A stretch of DNA of 47,493 nt from Alkalicoccus saliphilus (GCF_003044065.1 NZ_PZJJ01000025.1:1-47493), one strand, 5' to 3'; positions 15,718 through 25,082 are shown, counted from the first letter of the stretch. Notes: generated from the sequence alone by a model not told the origin. Program-made: numbers and translations.

Positions 15718-16253
15718 AACATTCTCCTTCCACAATTCTGATGAATTATTTTCTTTAAATTAGCACCGTGACCTCTTCTTCAAATCACCTCCACTGTATA
15801 GTAAACTATGTCTCCCCCCAAAAACTAAATCGATTTCGTAAAACTACAGAAAAAAGTCTTTGTTTTTGAAGAATCTTGTTTAAAGACATTATAAAATTTT
15901 AAAGAAAAATGTAATAAAACCTTGTATATCAATAAAATCCCGTAGTTTCACAAGATTGCAGATGGAACCTTGAGGCTATCTGCACCAGGATGAAATTCAT
16001 AAAACATTATGTAGGAGGAGTAATTAACGAGAAATTACCGAAAGCGCTTTCGTATAATGTACAATGGATTAAATATTCTGTCAACTTTTCTTTTGATGGT
16101 TTTTTCTTTCGTTTCTGAAAACGGCTGCTTTGCTGGGAATACAATAAAAAGATTATGTGATTTGACGGAAAAGCTCTGTATATTTATGGAGACTAATATC
16201 TTCCGGATAAATAAAGGGTATATATAATAAAAAGAGGAGCGGCAGAAGATAAG
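15718..16253. promoter_or_regulatory. AT-rich regulatory region with palindromic CcpA/LacI-type site
   Basis: The 14-bp palindrome CGAAAGCGCTTTCG (16039-16052) has the core of catabolite-responsive elements and LacI-family operators. It is directly followed by the plus-strand -10 box TATAAT (16053-16058), about 195 bp before the kinase-like gene. A minus-strand TATAAT near 15886-15891 could serve the GH16 gene. A strong SD (GGAGGTGAT, minus strand, near 15785-15793) precedes only a seven-codon frame, possibly a leader peptide. No larger gene is visible here. Confidence 0.5.
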
Positions 16254-16862
16254 ATGAAAAGCCATAAGGAACTTGCGGAGCGTGTATACTATAGGAAAAA
16301 AGGAAACCGTTTTGTACTCGTTTCATCGGATCGGCGGCTTTCTCATATAGGTACGGGAAGAAGCGCCTGTGCTTTTCGAATTAACGGCACTGGACGGGTA
16401 CTAAAAGTGTACTACCCGGACTTCCATCATATTGCGGAGGAAGAAGCCGATATATACAGGAAGCTGCATGAAATCCCTCATTTTCCAGTACTGCACGATG
16501 CAGGAGTCAATTATATAGTTGTTGACTACATTGAAGGAAGGACTTTTTTTCAATGCCTCACGGGCGGGGCCCCTATAAGAGAAAGTTTTATAACAGAAGT
16601 CGATAAAGCCCTCCAGGAGGTAAGGCACCGGAAGATGAACCCATCGGATATCCACCTTCACAATCTCATTCTTACTCCTGATGGCCAAGTGAAAATTATT
16701 GACCCCGCAAGATTTAACCAGCAGAAAAAGTGTACACAATGGGACGATTTAAAAACTGCTTACAGGAAGCTGTATTCTAAAAAGCTGTTCCCGAAAAAAA
16801 TACCCGCTTTCCTGCTTGTTTCTATTAGTACGCTTTATAAACATAAATTGATTAAGGTATAA
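16254..16862 (+). CDS. Protein-kinase-like fold protein (YrzF-like)
   Basis: A 202-residue minimal kinase-like protein. An N-terminal nucleotide-binding segment (GTGRSACAFRI, then a Lys in RVLKVYYP) is followed by EEADIYRKLH, a hinge (YIVVDYIEGRTF), a catalytic loop DIHLHNLIL and a metal-binding IIDPARF in place of DFG. This layout matches small bacterial Ser/Thr-kinase-like proteins such as B. subtilis YrzF. Whether it phosphorylates protein is unknown. The SD is weak and far from ATG 16254. A CcpA/LacI-like palindrome overlaps the probable promoter. Confidence 0.75.
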   Translation: MKSHKELAERVYYRKKGNRFVLVSSDRRLSHIGTGRSACAFRINGTGRVLKVYYPDFHHIAEEEADIYRKLHEIPHFPVLHDAGVNYIVVDYIEGRTFFQCLTGGAPIRESFITEVDKALQEVRHRKMNPSDIHLHNLILTPDGQVKIIDPARFNQQKKCTQWDDLKTAYRKLYSKKLFPKKIPAFLLVSISTLYKHKLIKV

Positions 16863-16879
16863 AAAGGAGGCGCTTATAC

Positions 16880-16966
16880 ATTAAACCAGCACAAGGCCCT
16901 GCTTTAAAGGGAACAATTACCCCACCTTCTCCACGGAAGGTTATCCTTATTTCTAAAGGAAATTAA
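16880..16966 (+). CDS. Possible 28-codon ORF starting at AUU
   Basis: Directly after the kinase-like gene, an excellent SD (AAAAAGGAGG, 16861-16870) has no ATG, GTG or TTG at proper distance. It does have ATT (16880) nine bases downstream, which opens a 28-codon frame (IKPAQGPALKGT start, VILISKGN end) closed by TAA 16964-16966. It is either a real small ORF with a rare AUU start or a decayed gene start. No family recognised. Confidence 0.25.
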   Translation: MKPAQGPALKGTITPPSPRKVILISKGN

Positions 16967-16967
16967 A

Positions 16968-17000
16968 AGCCGTACGACGTCTTTTATTCGTCGTACGGCT
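16968..17000 (-). terminator. 12-bp perfect hairpin, terminator-like
   Basis: Arms 16968-16979 and 16989-17000 (AGCCGTACGACG and complement) have a 9-nt loop. On the minus strand TTTT follows, so it could terminate the dioxygenase transcript that ends at 17131. On the plus strand it could stabilise the 3' end of the kinase-like transcript. Confidence 0.6.
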
Positions 17001-17130
17001 CTACTGGTCAGCGATACTTTGCAGTAGGATAGCTTCCAAAAGAAGACTTAGAGAGACTAGAAAGTATGAGCAGAGTCATACTTCGTCTGAATCTATAAAA
17101 AAAGTGTGAACTGTTTCTCTTTCCTGATTT

Positions 17131-18069
17131 CTATTCAATCGGTGCCAGCTTTGCTTCAATTTCCTTCCTGCGGTCTTCGAGGAACGGCGGCAGGTCCAGC
17201 TGCTCGCCAAGGCTCTCTACGTCCCCATCAATGGTGAAGCCCGGCCCATCGGTGGCGATTTCAAACAGAATCCCGTTTGATTCCCGGAAATAAAGGCTTT
17301 TAAAATAAAAGCGGTCGACGATGCCTGAGTTTTGGAAGCCTTTTTTCTTCACCTCGTCCTCCCAGTAGGCGAGTTCCTCTTCGTTTTTAACGCGGATGGC
17401 AAGGTGGTGTATACTGCCGCGGCCCGGTTTTTCCGAAGGACCATCCTCGTATTTTACGACGATTTCTCCGAATGCTTCGCCTTCGACAGATTGATACACC
17501 GCTTCATCACCCGTCTGACTTACTTCCGTATATCCAAACATGCCGGTCAGCGTATCTGCCAGTTTATCTGTTCTTTTAACCGTCATCTCCACAGGACCCA
17601 TCCCCTGAATCTGATGTTCTGCTGGTACATCTGATTTTTCCCACGCTGCCCAGTGCTTCACTTTTTCTCCCCCTGCAGCGATCAGAACGAGACGCAGCCC
17701 TTCCTCATCTTCCAGTTTCAGCGCCGGACGACCGGCGTACGTACTGATTTCATCATGGAATACCTCTTTTTCATCCAGCCGCTTCTTCCAGTAATGAAGA
17801 CTTTCTTCGGAAGGAACGAGCAGACCAATTCTCGTAATCGCGTTCGTGCCACGGTGTGTTTTTCCGACCGGTGGAATTTCAAAAAAGGAGAGCTCTGTCC
17901 CCGGGCTTCCGGTTTTATCTCCGTAAAACAAGTGATACATGGATGGATCGTCCTGATTAACCGTTACTTTAACACGGCGCATGCCGAGCACGTCCCGGTA
18001 AAAGTGATTATTTTCCTGTGCACTTTTTGTAATCATAGAAATGTGATGATGCCCTGGAATAGTATACAT
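17131..18069 (-). CDS. Ring-cleaving dioxygenase, MhqO/MhqE-like glyoxalase-fold protein
   Basis: A 312-residue protein with two vicinal-oxygen-chelate modules. The first starts IPGHHHISMITKSAQENNHFY and the second GRGSIHHLAIRV. The metal ligands are histidines in these segments and the Glu in GILFEIATDGPGF. It matches the hydroquinone/catechol-type dioxygenases MhqA, MhqE and MhqO of Bacillus, which detoxify quinones. Start ATG 18069 follows GGAGGCTGTATT. The MarR-family gene lies 73 bp upstream on the same strand, as expected for an MhqR-controlled unit. Confidence 0.92.
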   Translation of the reverse strand: MYTIPGHHHISMITKSAQENNHFYRDVLGMRRVKVTVNQDDPSMYHLFYGDKTGSPGTELSFFEIPPVGKTHRGTNAITRIGLLVPSEESLHYWKKRLDEKEVFHDEISTYAGRPALKLEDEEGLRLVLIAAGGEKVKHWAAWEKSDVPAEHQIQGMGPVEMTVKRTDKLADTLTGMFGYTEVSQTGDEAVYQSVEGEAFGEIVVKYEDGPSEKPGRGSIHHLAIRVKNEEELAYWEDEVKKKGFQNSGIVDRFYFKSLYFRESNGILFEIATDGPGFTIDGDVESLGEQLDLPPFLEDRRKEIEAKLAPIE

Positions 18070-18142
18070 AATACAGCCTCCTTCATTTTACTAATCAAGT
18101 GATGATGAAAAAATTAAAAACCGGCTCTTTTATAGGCAGTTT

Positions 18143-18586
18143 TTAATTTCTTGTTTTATTCTCCGTATTTTTCTGCAGCTTTGTCATCAGGTTATAGAGT
18201 GTTTTCTGCTCTTCTCCGGTCAGGCATTCGTTAACAAGAGTCGTTTGAAAAGCGAGCTGATGCTCAAAAACTTCCTCCATTTTCTTCTCTCCTTCCGCAG
18301 TGAGCGTAATCCATTTCGTTTTCCAGTCCTGCTTCCGCTGAATATACCCTTCCTTTTCCAGCCTCGCGAGCATACGTGAAATTCCGCCTTCTGACACCGT
18401 GACTTTTTCCGCCAGTCCGTTCTGGGTTACCGGCTGGTAAGTGGAGATTTGATTCAGCACATCAAACTGCGCCACGGTAATATCGAACGACTTTAAAAAA
18501 TCATTGGAGAGCAGATTGCTCTGCTGGGTAAAGCGGGTGATCCGCAGCCAGATCAGTGAGCCGAGGGTATGTTTCTTCAAAAGCAC
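18143..18586 (-). CDS. MarR-family regulator, MhqR-like
   Basis: A 147-residue winged-helix repressor. The DNA-binding helix region reads [27 protein letters not shown] and the wing [16 protein letters not shown]. It matches B. subtilis MhqR, which senses quinones and controls mhq dioxygenase genes. The neighbouring dioxygenase supports this. The start at 18586 lies in a Lys-rich opening (MLLKKHTLG). An imperfect inverted repeat (TGACT-ATCA with TGAT-AGTCA halves, 18600-18636) upstream may be the operator, but it is not the published MhqR site. Confidence 0.88.
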   Translation of the reverse strand: MLLKKHTLGSLIWLRITRFTQQSNLLSNDFLKSFDITVAQFDVLNQISTYQPVTQNGLAEKVTVSEGGISRMLARLEKEGYIQRKQDWKTKWITLTAEGEKKMEEVFEHQLAFQTTLVNECLTGEEQKTLYNLMTKLQKNTENKTRN

Positions 18587-18763
18587 TCACGCCCTTTCCT
18601 GACTATCACTTTACACGTCAACTGATAATAAGTCAATAAAACCCTCCTGTATTAGAGTCCTAAACCTTCCCCGGTTACACCCCCCACTCGAGCATTCTTC
18701 CTGTTACTATTTCCACCCTTTTATCCATCCCTGTTCCATTGAACTTCGAAAGCTGCAGCTCAT

Positions 18764-19774
18764 TTACGATTCTTCCATGTGAAGCCTGATATTTTCAAGA
18801 AGCATGCCTTTAAAAATAAATGCAAAAGCCAGTCCAAGGATACATCCCGCTGCCGCAACTGCTGTATATTTGGCAAGATAGATCTTCTTTATATCCGAAA
18901 TACGCAGACCTAATGCTTTCATAACTCCTATTTCACGGTAATCACCTTCAATTTTAGCAAGCAGCGTAAATCTTATACACAAAAAGGAAATAGCAACGAC
19001 GAGTATACTTATTAAAAAAATAACGGCAATCATCATTCCGTCGGAAATTGCATTAATCGTCCGGAAAAGCGGGTACGTTATGGTCGGTCCGTTTGCTTCA
19101 ATGCCGGCCGATACATAGTCCGATTCAAACTCCCCAAGTTCTGATAGATCATCTAATCGGAACTCAATCAAATATTCCATACTTCCGTTATTCTTTATTT
19201 CTGCAAAATCATTTTCACTGACAAGAAACCTCTTTGAGGAAGAGAGTGTAGAATTCATCTGCGAATCCCGAAGAAATCCCGCTACAGTAAATTCCTGTCC
19301 GCTCACCTCCACTGCATCTCCAACCTCTGCCGTATCATCTTTCATATAAGATATTGGCACATACAGTCCGCCGTCGTTTGCCTCTATTACATTGCCATCC
19401 AGATCCAGAAGAAAATCGAATTTTTCGCTCTGAACGGAAAAACCGTTGTCCTGAACGTTATCTACAAGAGATGTTTCATTTAATACTATCTCCGCACCTT
19501 CCACGTTCAAAAATTCAAGCACCTGGAATTCCTCGACCCGGCCGTTTTCTTCTGCGAAAGATATGAGCCGCCCGGTATCAATTTCACCCGAATGCATCTG
19601 CATAAAATGGGGAGTCTCTGCCTTTGTCATCAGCGTATCAATCGCTCCGGTTAGATTTACAACGAGTATCGCCGTGAGAGACACAAGCATAGCTGCGACA
19701 GCGACAAACATCATCGTCGTCAGCGAAACGAGTTTATTTTTTACAAGGTCATTTCGGATTATCTTTAAATACAT
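18764..19774 (-). pseudogene. Half-length FtsX-type ABC permease, probably truncated
   Basis: 336 residues: an N-terminal helix (about 20-43), a long extracytoplasmic domain (about 45-240), then the FtsX core (EGDYREIGVMKALGLRISDIKKIYLAKYTAVAAAGC) with two or three helices. Family members of this type are usually near 770 residues with a second FtsX half. This one stops right after the LLENIRLHM segment where the second half would continue. No ABC ATPase gene is adjacent. I see no remnant of the missing half downstream. It is probably a deletion remnant, although a functional half-size permease cannot be excluded. A 34-bp palindrome lies 90 bp upstream. Confidence 0.7.
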
Positions 19775-19864
19775 AAGAGACCTCCTGTTTCCAGCTTTCT
19801 CCCCAGTTCTGCAGCCGGATCTTTTCCTTTGTCAGTATATATACTTCTATAGTACTCTATATTT

Positions 19865-19898
19865 CAGTTAATTATCTGATTAATCAGATAATTAACTG
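19865..19898. promoter_or_regulatory. 34-bp perfect palindrome, operator candidate
   Basis: Half-site CAGTTAATTATCTGAT and its exact complement are separated by TA, giving a 34-bp perfect palindrome. It lies just upstream of probable minus-strand promoter elements (TATAGT/TATAGA near 19848-19860) of the permease remnant. Length and symmetry fit a TetR-family operator, whose regulator gene is not adjacent. Confidence 0.75.
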
Positions 19899-20183
19899 TA
19901 GGAAATAGTTGTTAATTGCTTAAAAATAACTTTTTTCTCAGTAAGGATCCGATAAAGCCGCTCTTTTTAGTGTTGGAAAGCTTCACTCCGGCCGATATAA
20001 GTATGGAAAAGCTGCAGTCGGTCTCAGATTAATATTCGAGTGCCCGGAAATAAATATAAAACCTTCTTTTAACGGCACACTCCTCTCATGTTCTTTCTGC
20101 TGCTTCACTGGTAAACTATAAGATAAAGGCAGTCAGCATTTCAGCTTCCAATCATCCACTTGACTATCGAAAGGATTTTTACG

Positions 20184-20897
20184 ATGACAACAATTATTCC
20201 TTATATCGTCGGACTCGTATTCATCGCAATTCATTTCCTGGCCAATGCTTTTATTCCCTCCGGAAAAGTACAGCGCAAAAAATGGTTTTCTTTTTCCGGA
20301 GGTCTGGCCGTTTCTTATATTTTTGTTTATCTGCTTCCTACACTGCACCGAGAACAAATGAACATTGAAGATCCCTATTTGCATTTAACGATGGAATCGG
20401 AAATATATTTTGTCGGACTCCTCGGTGTCGTTGTATTTCTCGGCATTCAGATTCTGATCCGCCAGAACTATGTTTCCCACTTATCCTCCTTCTGGTCGGC
20501 GGTGGTTTTTTATGCTCTCTACAATGCGCTCGTTTCTTACGTTGTACTGTCGCTCGGCGTATCCGGGATTCAGGCTGTCTTCTACACATTTGCGATCGGC
20601 CTGCACTTTATTGCAGTAGCCCACGATCTGTGGCGGGAGTTTCCGGAGAAATACAATAAATACGGCCGGTACGTGCTGGGTGCAGGAATTGTGGCAGGGT
20701 GGATTTTCGCTTTAACGACGAACCTCGCACCGCTCATTAAATCTATTATTTTCGCTTTCGTTTCCGGAGCAATGATTTTTAACGTATTTAAACATGAACT
20801 GCCGAGCGATGAAGAAACCCACTTCCCGACATTTGCCGGTGCGGTGGTCATCTACTCAGCGATAACGATGTCACTGAAGTTCTTTTTTGAGTGGTAA
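20184..20897 (+). CDS. ZIP-like polytopic membrane protein
   Basis: A 237-residue membrane protein with about eight hydrophobic segments. The best start is ATG 20184, seven bases after AAAGGA; the frame is open 24 bases upstream. The segments FSFSGGLAVSYIFVYLLPTL and AFVSGAMIFNVFKHELPSDEE resemble ZIP-family metal transporters (GG..YVF.HLLPEL, and a C-terminal N..K.ELP), but the metal-binding His and Glu residues of canonical ZIPs are mostly absent. It is therefore a divergent ZIP-like protein and metal transport is uncertain. It may be co-transcribed with the next gene, whose SD starts 43 bp after this stop. Confidence 0.75.
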   Translation: MTTIIPYIVGLVFIAIHFLANAFIPSGKVQRKKWFSFSGGLAVSYIFVYLLPTLHREQMNIEDPYLHLTMESEIYFVGLLGVVVFLGIQILIRQNYVSHLSSFWSAVVFYALYNALVSYVVLSLGVSGIQAVFYTFAIGLHFIAVAHDLWREFPEKYNKYGRYVLGAGIVAGWIFALTTNLAPLIKSIIFAFVSGAMIFNVFKHELPSDEETHFPTFAGAVVIYSAITMSLKFFFEW

Positions 20898-20957
20898 AGA
20901 ACCCCAGCCTCTTGGTCAGACTATTTTGTCTGTCATCTTCAGAAAGGAGTTGTCCGT

Positions 20958-21395
20958 ATTAAAATATCATTTGCTCCACCTAAATATACGAGTTCAGTAA
21001 AGAAATTTGCTGTTTATGACTCCAATAAAATAGTATTCGGAAAGATGAACAGATACAGCGACAATTTTTTTCTGCATACTATCGGCCGGCATGTAACGAG
21101 AAGAGCTGTGCAGCATATCCAAATTAAAAGTGTGGCTGAGGAGCTTACTTATCAGTTAAAGGCACAGAATAAAGTGAAAAATTCAGTCTACGCGGCTGAT
21201 TTTCTTATTTACAGAAACGACCGGGAAATCGGCAGCGCTTCGGAAGCAAAAATCGGGAATACGCTGTATTTTGCACTGGAGGGGCAGATGTATAAGGCAC
21301 ATTCGCCTGTTAACCGGTTCAAGGAGTTAAATTTTTATGCAGTGAAAAACGAAGAAGAGCTTTTCAAGGACGGGCCGAACGGCAGAACCCTGTAG
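20958..21395 (+). CDS. Hypothetical protein with probable AUU start, tubby-like fold possible
   Basis: The first ATG in frame (21045) has only GGAAAG abutting it. The frame is open back to the stop codon of the preceding gene. A perfect SD, AGAAAGGAG (20941-20949), is eight bases before ATT 20958. Translation from there gives about 146 residues with a protein-like start (KISFAPPKYTSSVKKFAVYD). No ATG, GTG or TTG in frame lies between 20898 and 21045. The alternating beta-strand pattern with ADFLIYRNDREIGSASEAKIGN loosely resembles tubby C-terminal-like (LURP-one-like) proteins, but I am not sure. AUU starts are rare (infC is the classical case). Confidence 0.6.
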   Translation: MKISFAPPKYTSSVKKFAVYDSNKIVFGKMNRYSDNFFLHTIGRHVTRRAVQHIQIKSVAEELTYQLKAQNKVKNSVYAADFLIYRNDREIGSASEAKIGNTLYFALEGQMYKAHSPVNRFKELNFYAVKNEEELFKDGPNGRTL

Positions 21396-21834
21396 ATACG
21401 ACGACTGTTGTTACTATATATGAAGAAAAAATGAAGCTCGACTCGCTGTTATTTGCAGGTGTCTCCTGGCTCCACAGTTCTTTGAAGTAAACACACAGTG
21501 CTGGCGAATAGAAAAAAACACAGCGGAAATGAAAATTACCCGCTGCGTTTTTTTATGTGCATATATTAATAAACTTTTAATATAAGTGGATAAAGCTTTA
21601 TCATAATTAAACTCCGTATACTACCGTAAGGGTTAAACGACTGACTAACATAATGCTTGCTTCATCAGTTTTTTTCTGAATGCGTTACCGGCTGTTTCGT
21701 AACTTTCCATTCAGCCTGGAAGCATCCAGCAACTCACTACATCCTCAATATAAAGAGGCAGTTCCCCTATTATCGGTATTTAAATTTAGTTCTTTAAACA
21801 TTAAATGCTAGCGTATTATGTGCATTAAATTATT
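21396..21834. other. Intergenic stretch with terminator at 21521-21552
   Basis: A 6-bp stem (CAGCGG, 21521-21526, with CCGCTG, 21540-21545) is followed by a seven-T run and should end the preceding plus-strand transcript. The remainder to 21834 becomes AT-rich and holds no supported ORF. It marks the left border of the AT-rich island. Confidence 0.65.
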
Positions 21835-22647
21835 CTATGAAGCAAAAAGACGATTGGGTACGTTCTTTTTTTCTGTTGAGGTTCTCATATCTCTTGATGT
21901 TCGTTCTTTAGAAGAGTCTCGTACTACTGAATGTCCCGTCGATTCTCGTGTCCCCTCTAGATGTTGAGGTTCTCTCACTTCTTGCGCCGTTTCCTTTAAA
22001 GAAGTTACTGAAGAATCATTATGGCTTTGTTTTAATTTCACTTCCTCTTTTTCAGCTGTGACTTCTTGGATTGCAAGAGAGCGACTTAAATATCCTACAA
22101 TAAAATATCCTACAACAATTGTAATAATAGGCATACCAATTATATTTCCTCGGATTATTTCAACATTTGTGATAGCTTGCAAAAATGAGAACAGCCCTGT
22201 TGTGAGCTCACTACTCCACAATTTGTAACCCATTGAAACAATAAAGAGAAAAATGCCCCCTATTACAGCCTTAGAATCGATGTTAAGTTGACTGATTAAT
22301 AGACCTATCACTATACCCAAAAGTGATAGCAATGGACTGAATCCAAGTATCATAAATAGCCAGGTCCAGAAGACTATAATGACAACAAAATATCCTTTAT
22401 TTTCACTTGTAGGGTCAATTCTAGATTCAAACCAATAGATCATTAGTAAGAATGTAAAAAGAATAGCATTTATAAAATGAAGTTCACTTAAAATTGCTGC
22501 CGTGTATTGATGTTCAAAACCGAATAAAAATGCTATCCAAACCAGTGCTTGACCAAAGGCCCATATAATGAATCCAAATCCTATCAGAAACGCAGTAATT
22601 AAAGTTATTTTTTCTAAGAAGCCTAAAACGTTGATTAATACTTTCAT
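21835..22647 (-). CDS. Polytopic membrane protein of the AT-rich island
   Basis: 270 residues; start ATG 22647 follows AAAGGAGGTAATAA. Six hydrophobic segments fall roughly at residues 12-40, 55-72, 84-103, 106-120, 128-145 and 168-192. A hydrophilic, charged C-terminal tail of about 75 residues (rich in Glu, Lys, Arg, Ser and Thr) follows and is presumably cytoplasmic. I recognise no family. Base composition and codon use are clearly more AT-rich than the neighbouring genes outside 21.6-25.2 kb. It lies 344 bp downstream of the tandem AAA+ gene on the same strand, so a functional partnership is possible but not shown. Confidence 0.8.
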   Translation of the reverse strand: MKVLINVLGFLEKITLITAFLIGFGFIIWAFGQALVWIAFLFGFEHQYTAAILSELHFINAILFTFLLMIYWFESRIDPTSENKGYFVVIIVFWTWLFMILGFSPLLSLLGIVIGLLISQLNIDSKAVIGGIFLFIVSMGYKLWSSELTTGLFSFLQAITNVEIIRGNIIGMPIITIVVGYFIVGYLSRSLAIQEVTAEKEEVKLKQSHNDSSVTSLKETAQEVREPQHLEGTRESTGHSVVRDSSKERTSRDMRTSTEKKNVPNRLFAS

Positions 22648-22991
22648 TTATTACCTCCTTTTTAATACTTATTTTAATAATTAGGTAAAGAAGGAAAATA
22701 TTGATTCAATTGTGTTTTAATTAAAAAATCACTATCTTTCTTCATAAAATCATTAAATCTTTCATGAAAAATAAAAATTTAAATATTCCGTAAAAACATT
22801 AGATATGCTTACAAAATATAATTTCCGTTCCTAAATGAAATTTTGTAATTTGTTTAACTATTTTAAATACTACTTACTAACTGTTTCTGATTTTACTCTT
22901 TAAATCTAAATGATTTCATTTAAGAATTCGTATTAAACCATTTATATTAGCTTAAAAGTTATTATCCTGTTCAAAATTTCAGAGTAATTAT
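22648..22991. other. Very AT-rich gap between the two island genes
   Basis: No supported gene. A 23-codon minus-strand frame (22674-22745, MKKDSDFLIKTQLN start) lacks an SD. There is no strong terminator or inverted repeat. A promoter for the membrane-protein gene probably lies here, but AT-richness makes individual boxes meaningless. Confidence 0.5.
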
Positions 22992-25082
22992 TTAATCCGT
23001 TCTAATTGAAGTATGGCTTAATTGTATGTTTCGAAATGCCTTTTTCAAATCGCTTGCAATTATTTTGGTAAGCATTTCCTTATTCACGGTTGTGTTTTTC
23101 GATTCATCACTAATGCGAGAAAATTGGGCCTTTTGCACTTCTCCAACAAAATTACTAGCCCACCTGCCGTTTCCAGAGAAGGTAGAAACTTCTGAAAAAA
23201 GTTCTTCGATTATATCATCCTTTGCAGATGAAAAGTATAGATTGTTTTTCTTCAAAAGTAACTTAACCATATTTATAATGTCTTCCTTGGAATAATCTGA
23301 GAAATTGAAACGCCGACTAATACGAGATTCAAACCCTGCATTTGCTTTCATTAAATGGTTCATATCTTCTGTATAGCCGGCTAAAATAACTACAAGATCT
23401 TCTCGCATATTTTCCATTTCTGAAATAATAATATCAACAGCTTCTAATCCAAAGGTATCCCGGTAACCCCTATACAAAGAATATGCTTCATCGATGAAAA
23501 GTATACCTCCTTTAGCTTTGTTAAAGATTCCCTGAGTTTTTTTGGCTGTTTGACCTTGATATTCGGCAACAAAATCAGAGCGATTTGCTTCAATAAATTG
23601 TCCTGTAGATAACAAGCCGGAAGATCTGAAAAATTCTCCTAATATACGAGCTACGGTTGTCTTCCCAGTTCCAGGAGGCCCTTCAAAAGTCATATGTAAC
23701 CTAGGTTTTTCTAACGAAAGCCCATGTTCAAAGTGAAGTTTTTCCACTTCTACATATTTTATCAACTCCTCAACTTGTTCCTTTATTTCTTTAAGTCCAA
23801 TTAAACTATGGATATCCTTAAGAGCTTTCTCTTGAATTCCTTTCATTCCTTCTTGTTCATTCGGATGAAAATTTGCCCCAGTAGCATTGTTAACATCTTC
23901 AGCCACAATAAGGAGAGTATCTACTTTCCCGAATTCTTTTCCAATTCGAATATTTAATTGGTCAATAATATCTTCGGCTAAAGAACGCGCAGCACGGGCA
24001 TTACCATAAACTGCCCCCTGCTCAGCCATATGCACCATTGCTTTTTGCAAAGCTATAGGAACGTTCTTATCAATATTGTAATGATTACTCAATAGAATGC
24101 GAACTACTATATTACCAAGCTGCTCAGGTGTATAATTTTGAAAAGTAAATGTGAATCGAATCCTCGACCTAAGTCCAGGGTTCGCATTTGTTAGAAAATA
24201 TTCCATGTCGCTAGTATAGCCAGCGAGTATCACTACAATATCATCCCGATAATCCTCCATGTATTTCACCATTACATCTATAGCTTCTTTTCCGAAATCT
24301 TTTCCTTCACGAAAAAGAGCATAAGCTTCATCTACAAAAAAGACACCTCCTCTTGCTTTATCCATAGCTTGACGTGTCTGTTCTTCAGTCCTGCCAATAT
24401 TAGAACTTACTAATGTAGAAGGGTCATGTTCGTGAACTTCATCCTGTTCAATTATACCTAGAGAATAAAATATTTTTGAAATTATACGGGCGACTTCCGT
24501 TTTTCCTGTCCCTGGGGGGCCTGTAAAAAGCATATGCATAGACTGTGTCACATTTTTTACCTTACCTGTATTAATTAGTTGACCTCTTAATTGTTGAATT
24601 AATTGCTTAACTTGTTGTTTAATATTCTCAAGACCTTCCAGGTTGTTCAGATGTTCCCAAGCTTGTTCGAATTCACCCCACCTGCTACGAATTTCAGGAT
24701 AATTAAGGAAGATAATTTGATAGTTTAGTTTTTCTTTTAAAACAGGAGGCTTTTGTCCGTCAAGCGCAGCTCCCACAACCTCACCTAAAAATATTTTAAG
24801 ATTTTCACATTCCAGAACTAGAGCGGGTGCTTTGGGAAGAGACCAATCCATTACTTCTAAAAAGTATGTAGCGATAACTTGAAGTATTTCTTTGCTATGA
24901 TAATCTTTGATAGGGTATCCTGATGGCGTATGAATTAATGTATATACTCCCTTATAATAAACACAATGAAAATGCTCGATTTCAAAAATGAGTTCTGCAG
25001 TGACTGTCTTTCCCTTCACCTCGAAGTCTTCGATATCGTAGTAGAAACAGTTCACCTCGTAAATAAATGGTACTTGCTTCAA
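22992..25082 (-). CDS. Tandem CbbX-type AAA+ ATPase
   Basis: 696 residues starting at TTG 25082 behind a GGGGG-type SD. A unique N-terminal domain (about 1-145) precedes two AAA+ modules. Module 1 has Walker A GPPGTGKTEVA (near residue 190), Walker B GVFFVDEAYAL, the sensor region ILAGYTSDM, and an arginine-finger region GLRSRIRF. Module 2 has Walker A GPPGTGKTTVA, Walker B ILFIDEAYSLY, ILAGYTEDM and FESRISRRF. These signatures define the CbxX/CfqX (CbbX) family, which includes SpoVK and the type VII secretion ATPase EccA. Both active sites look intact. It is likely a remodelling ATPase of unknown target. AT-rich relative to flanks, suggesting horizontal transfer. Confidence 0.9.
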   Translation of the reverse strand: MKQVPFIYEVNCFYYDIEDFEVKGKTVTAELIFEIEHFHCVYYKGVYTLIHTPSGYPIKDYHSKEILQVIATYFLEVMDWSLPKAPALVLECENLKIFLGEVVGAALDGQKPPVLKEKLNYQIIFLNYPEIRSRWGEFEQAWEHLNNLEGLENIKQQVKQLIQQLRGQLINTGKVKNVTQSMHMLFTGPPGTGKTEVARIISKIFYSLGIIEQDEVHEHDPSTLVSSNIGRTEEQTRQAMDKARGGVFFVDEAYALFREGKDFGKEAIDVMVKYMEDYRDDIVVILAGYTSDMEYFLTNANPGLRSRIRFTFTFQNYTPEQLGNIVVRILLSNHYNIDKNVPIALQKAMVHMAEQGAVYGNARAARSLAEDIIDQLNIRIGKEFGKVDTLLIVAEDVNNATGANFHPNEQEGMKGIQEKALKDIHSLIGLKEIKEQVEELIKYVEVEKLHFEHGLSLEKPRLHMTFEGPPGTGKTTVARILGEFFRSSGLLSTGQFIEANRSDFVAEYQGQTAKKTQGIFNKAKGGILFIDEAYSLYRGYRDTFGLEAVDIIISEMENMREDLVVILAGYTEDMNHLMKANAGFESRISRRFNFSDYSKEDIINMVKLLLKKNNLYFSSAKDDIIEELFSEVSTFSGNGRWASNFVGEVQKAQFSRISDESKNTTVNKEMLTKIIASDLKKAFRNIQLSHTSIRTD

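Noticed and set aside
16035-16265. 76-codon minus-strand ORF
   Set aside because: Starts inside the kinase-like gene, lacks an SD and covers the palindromic promoter region.
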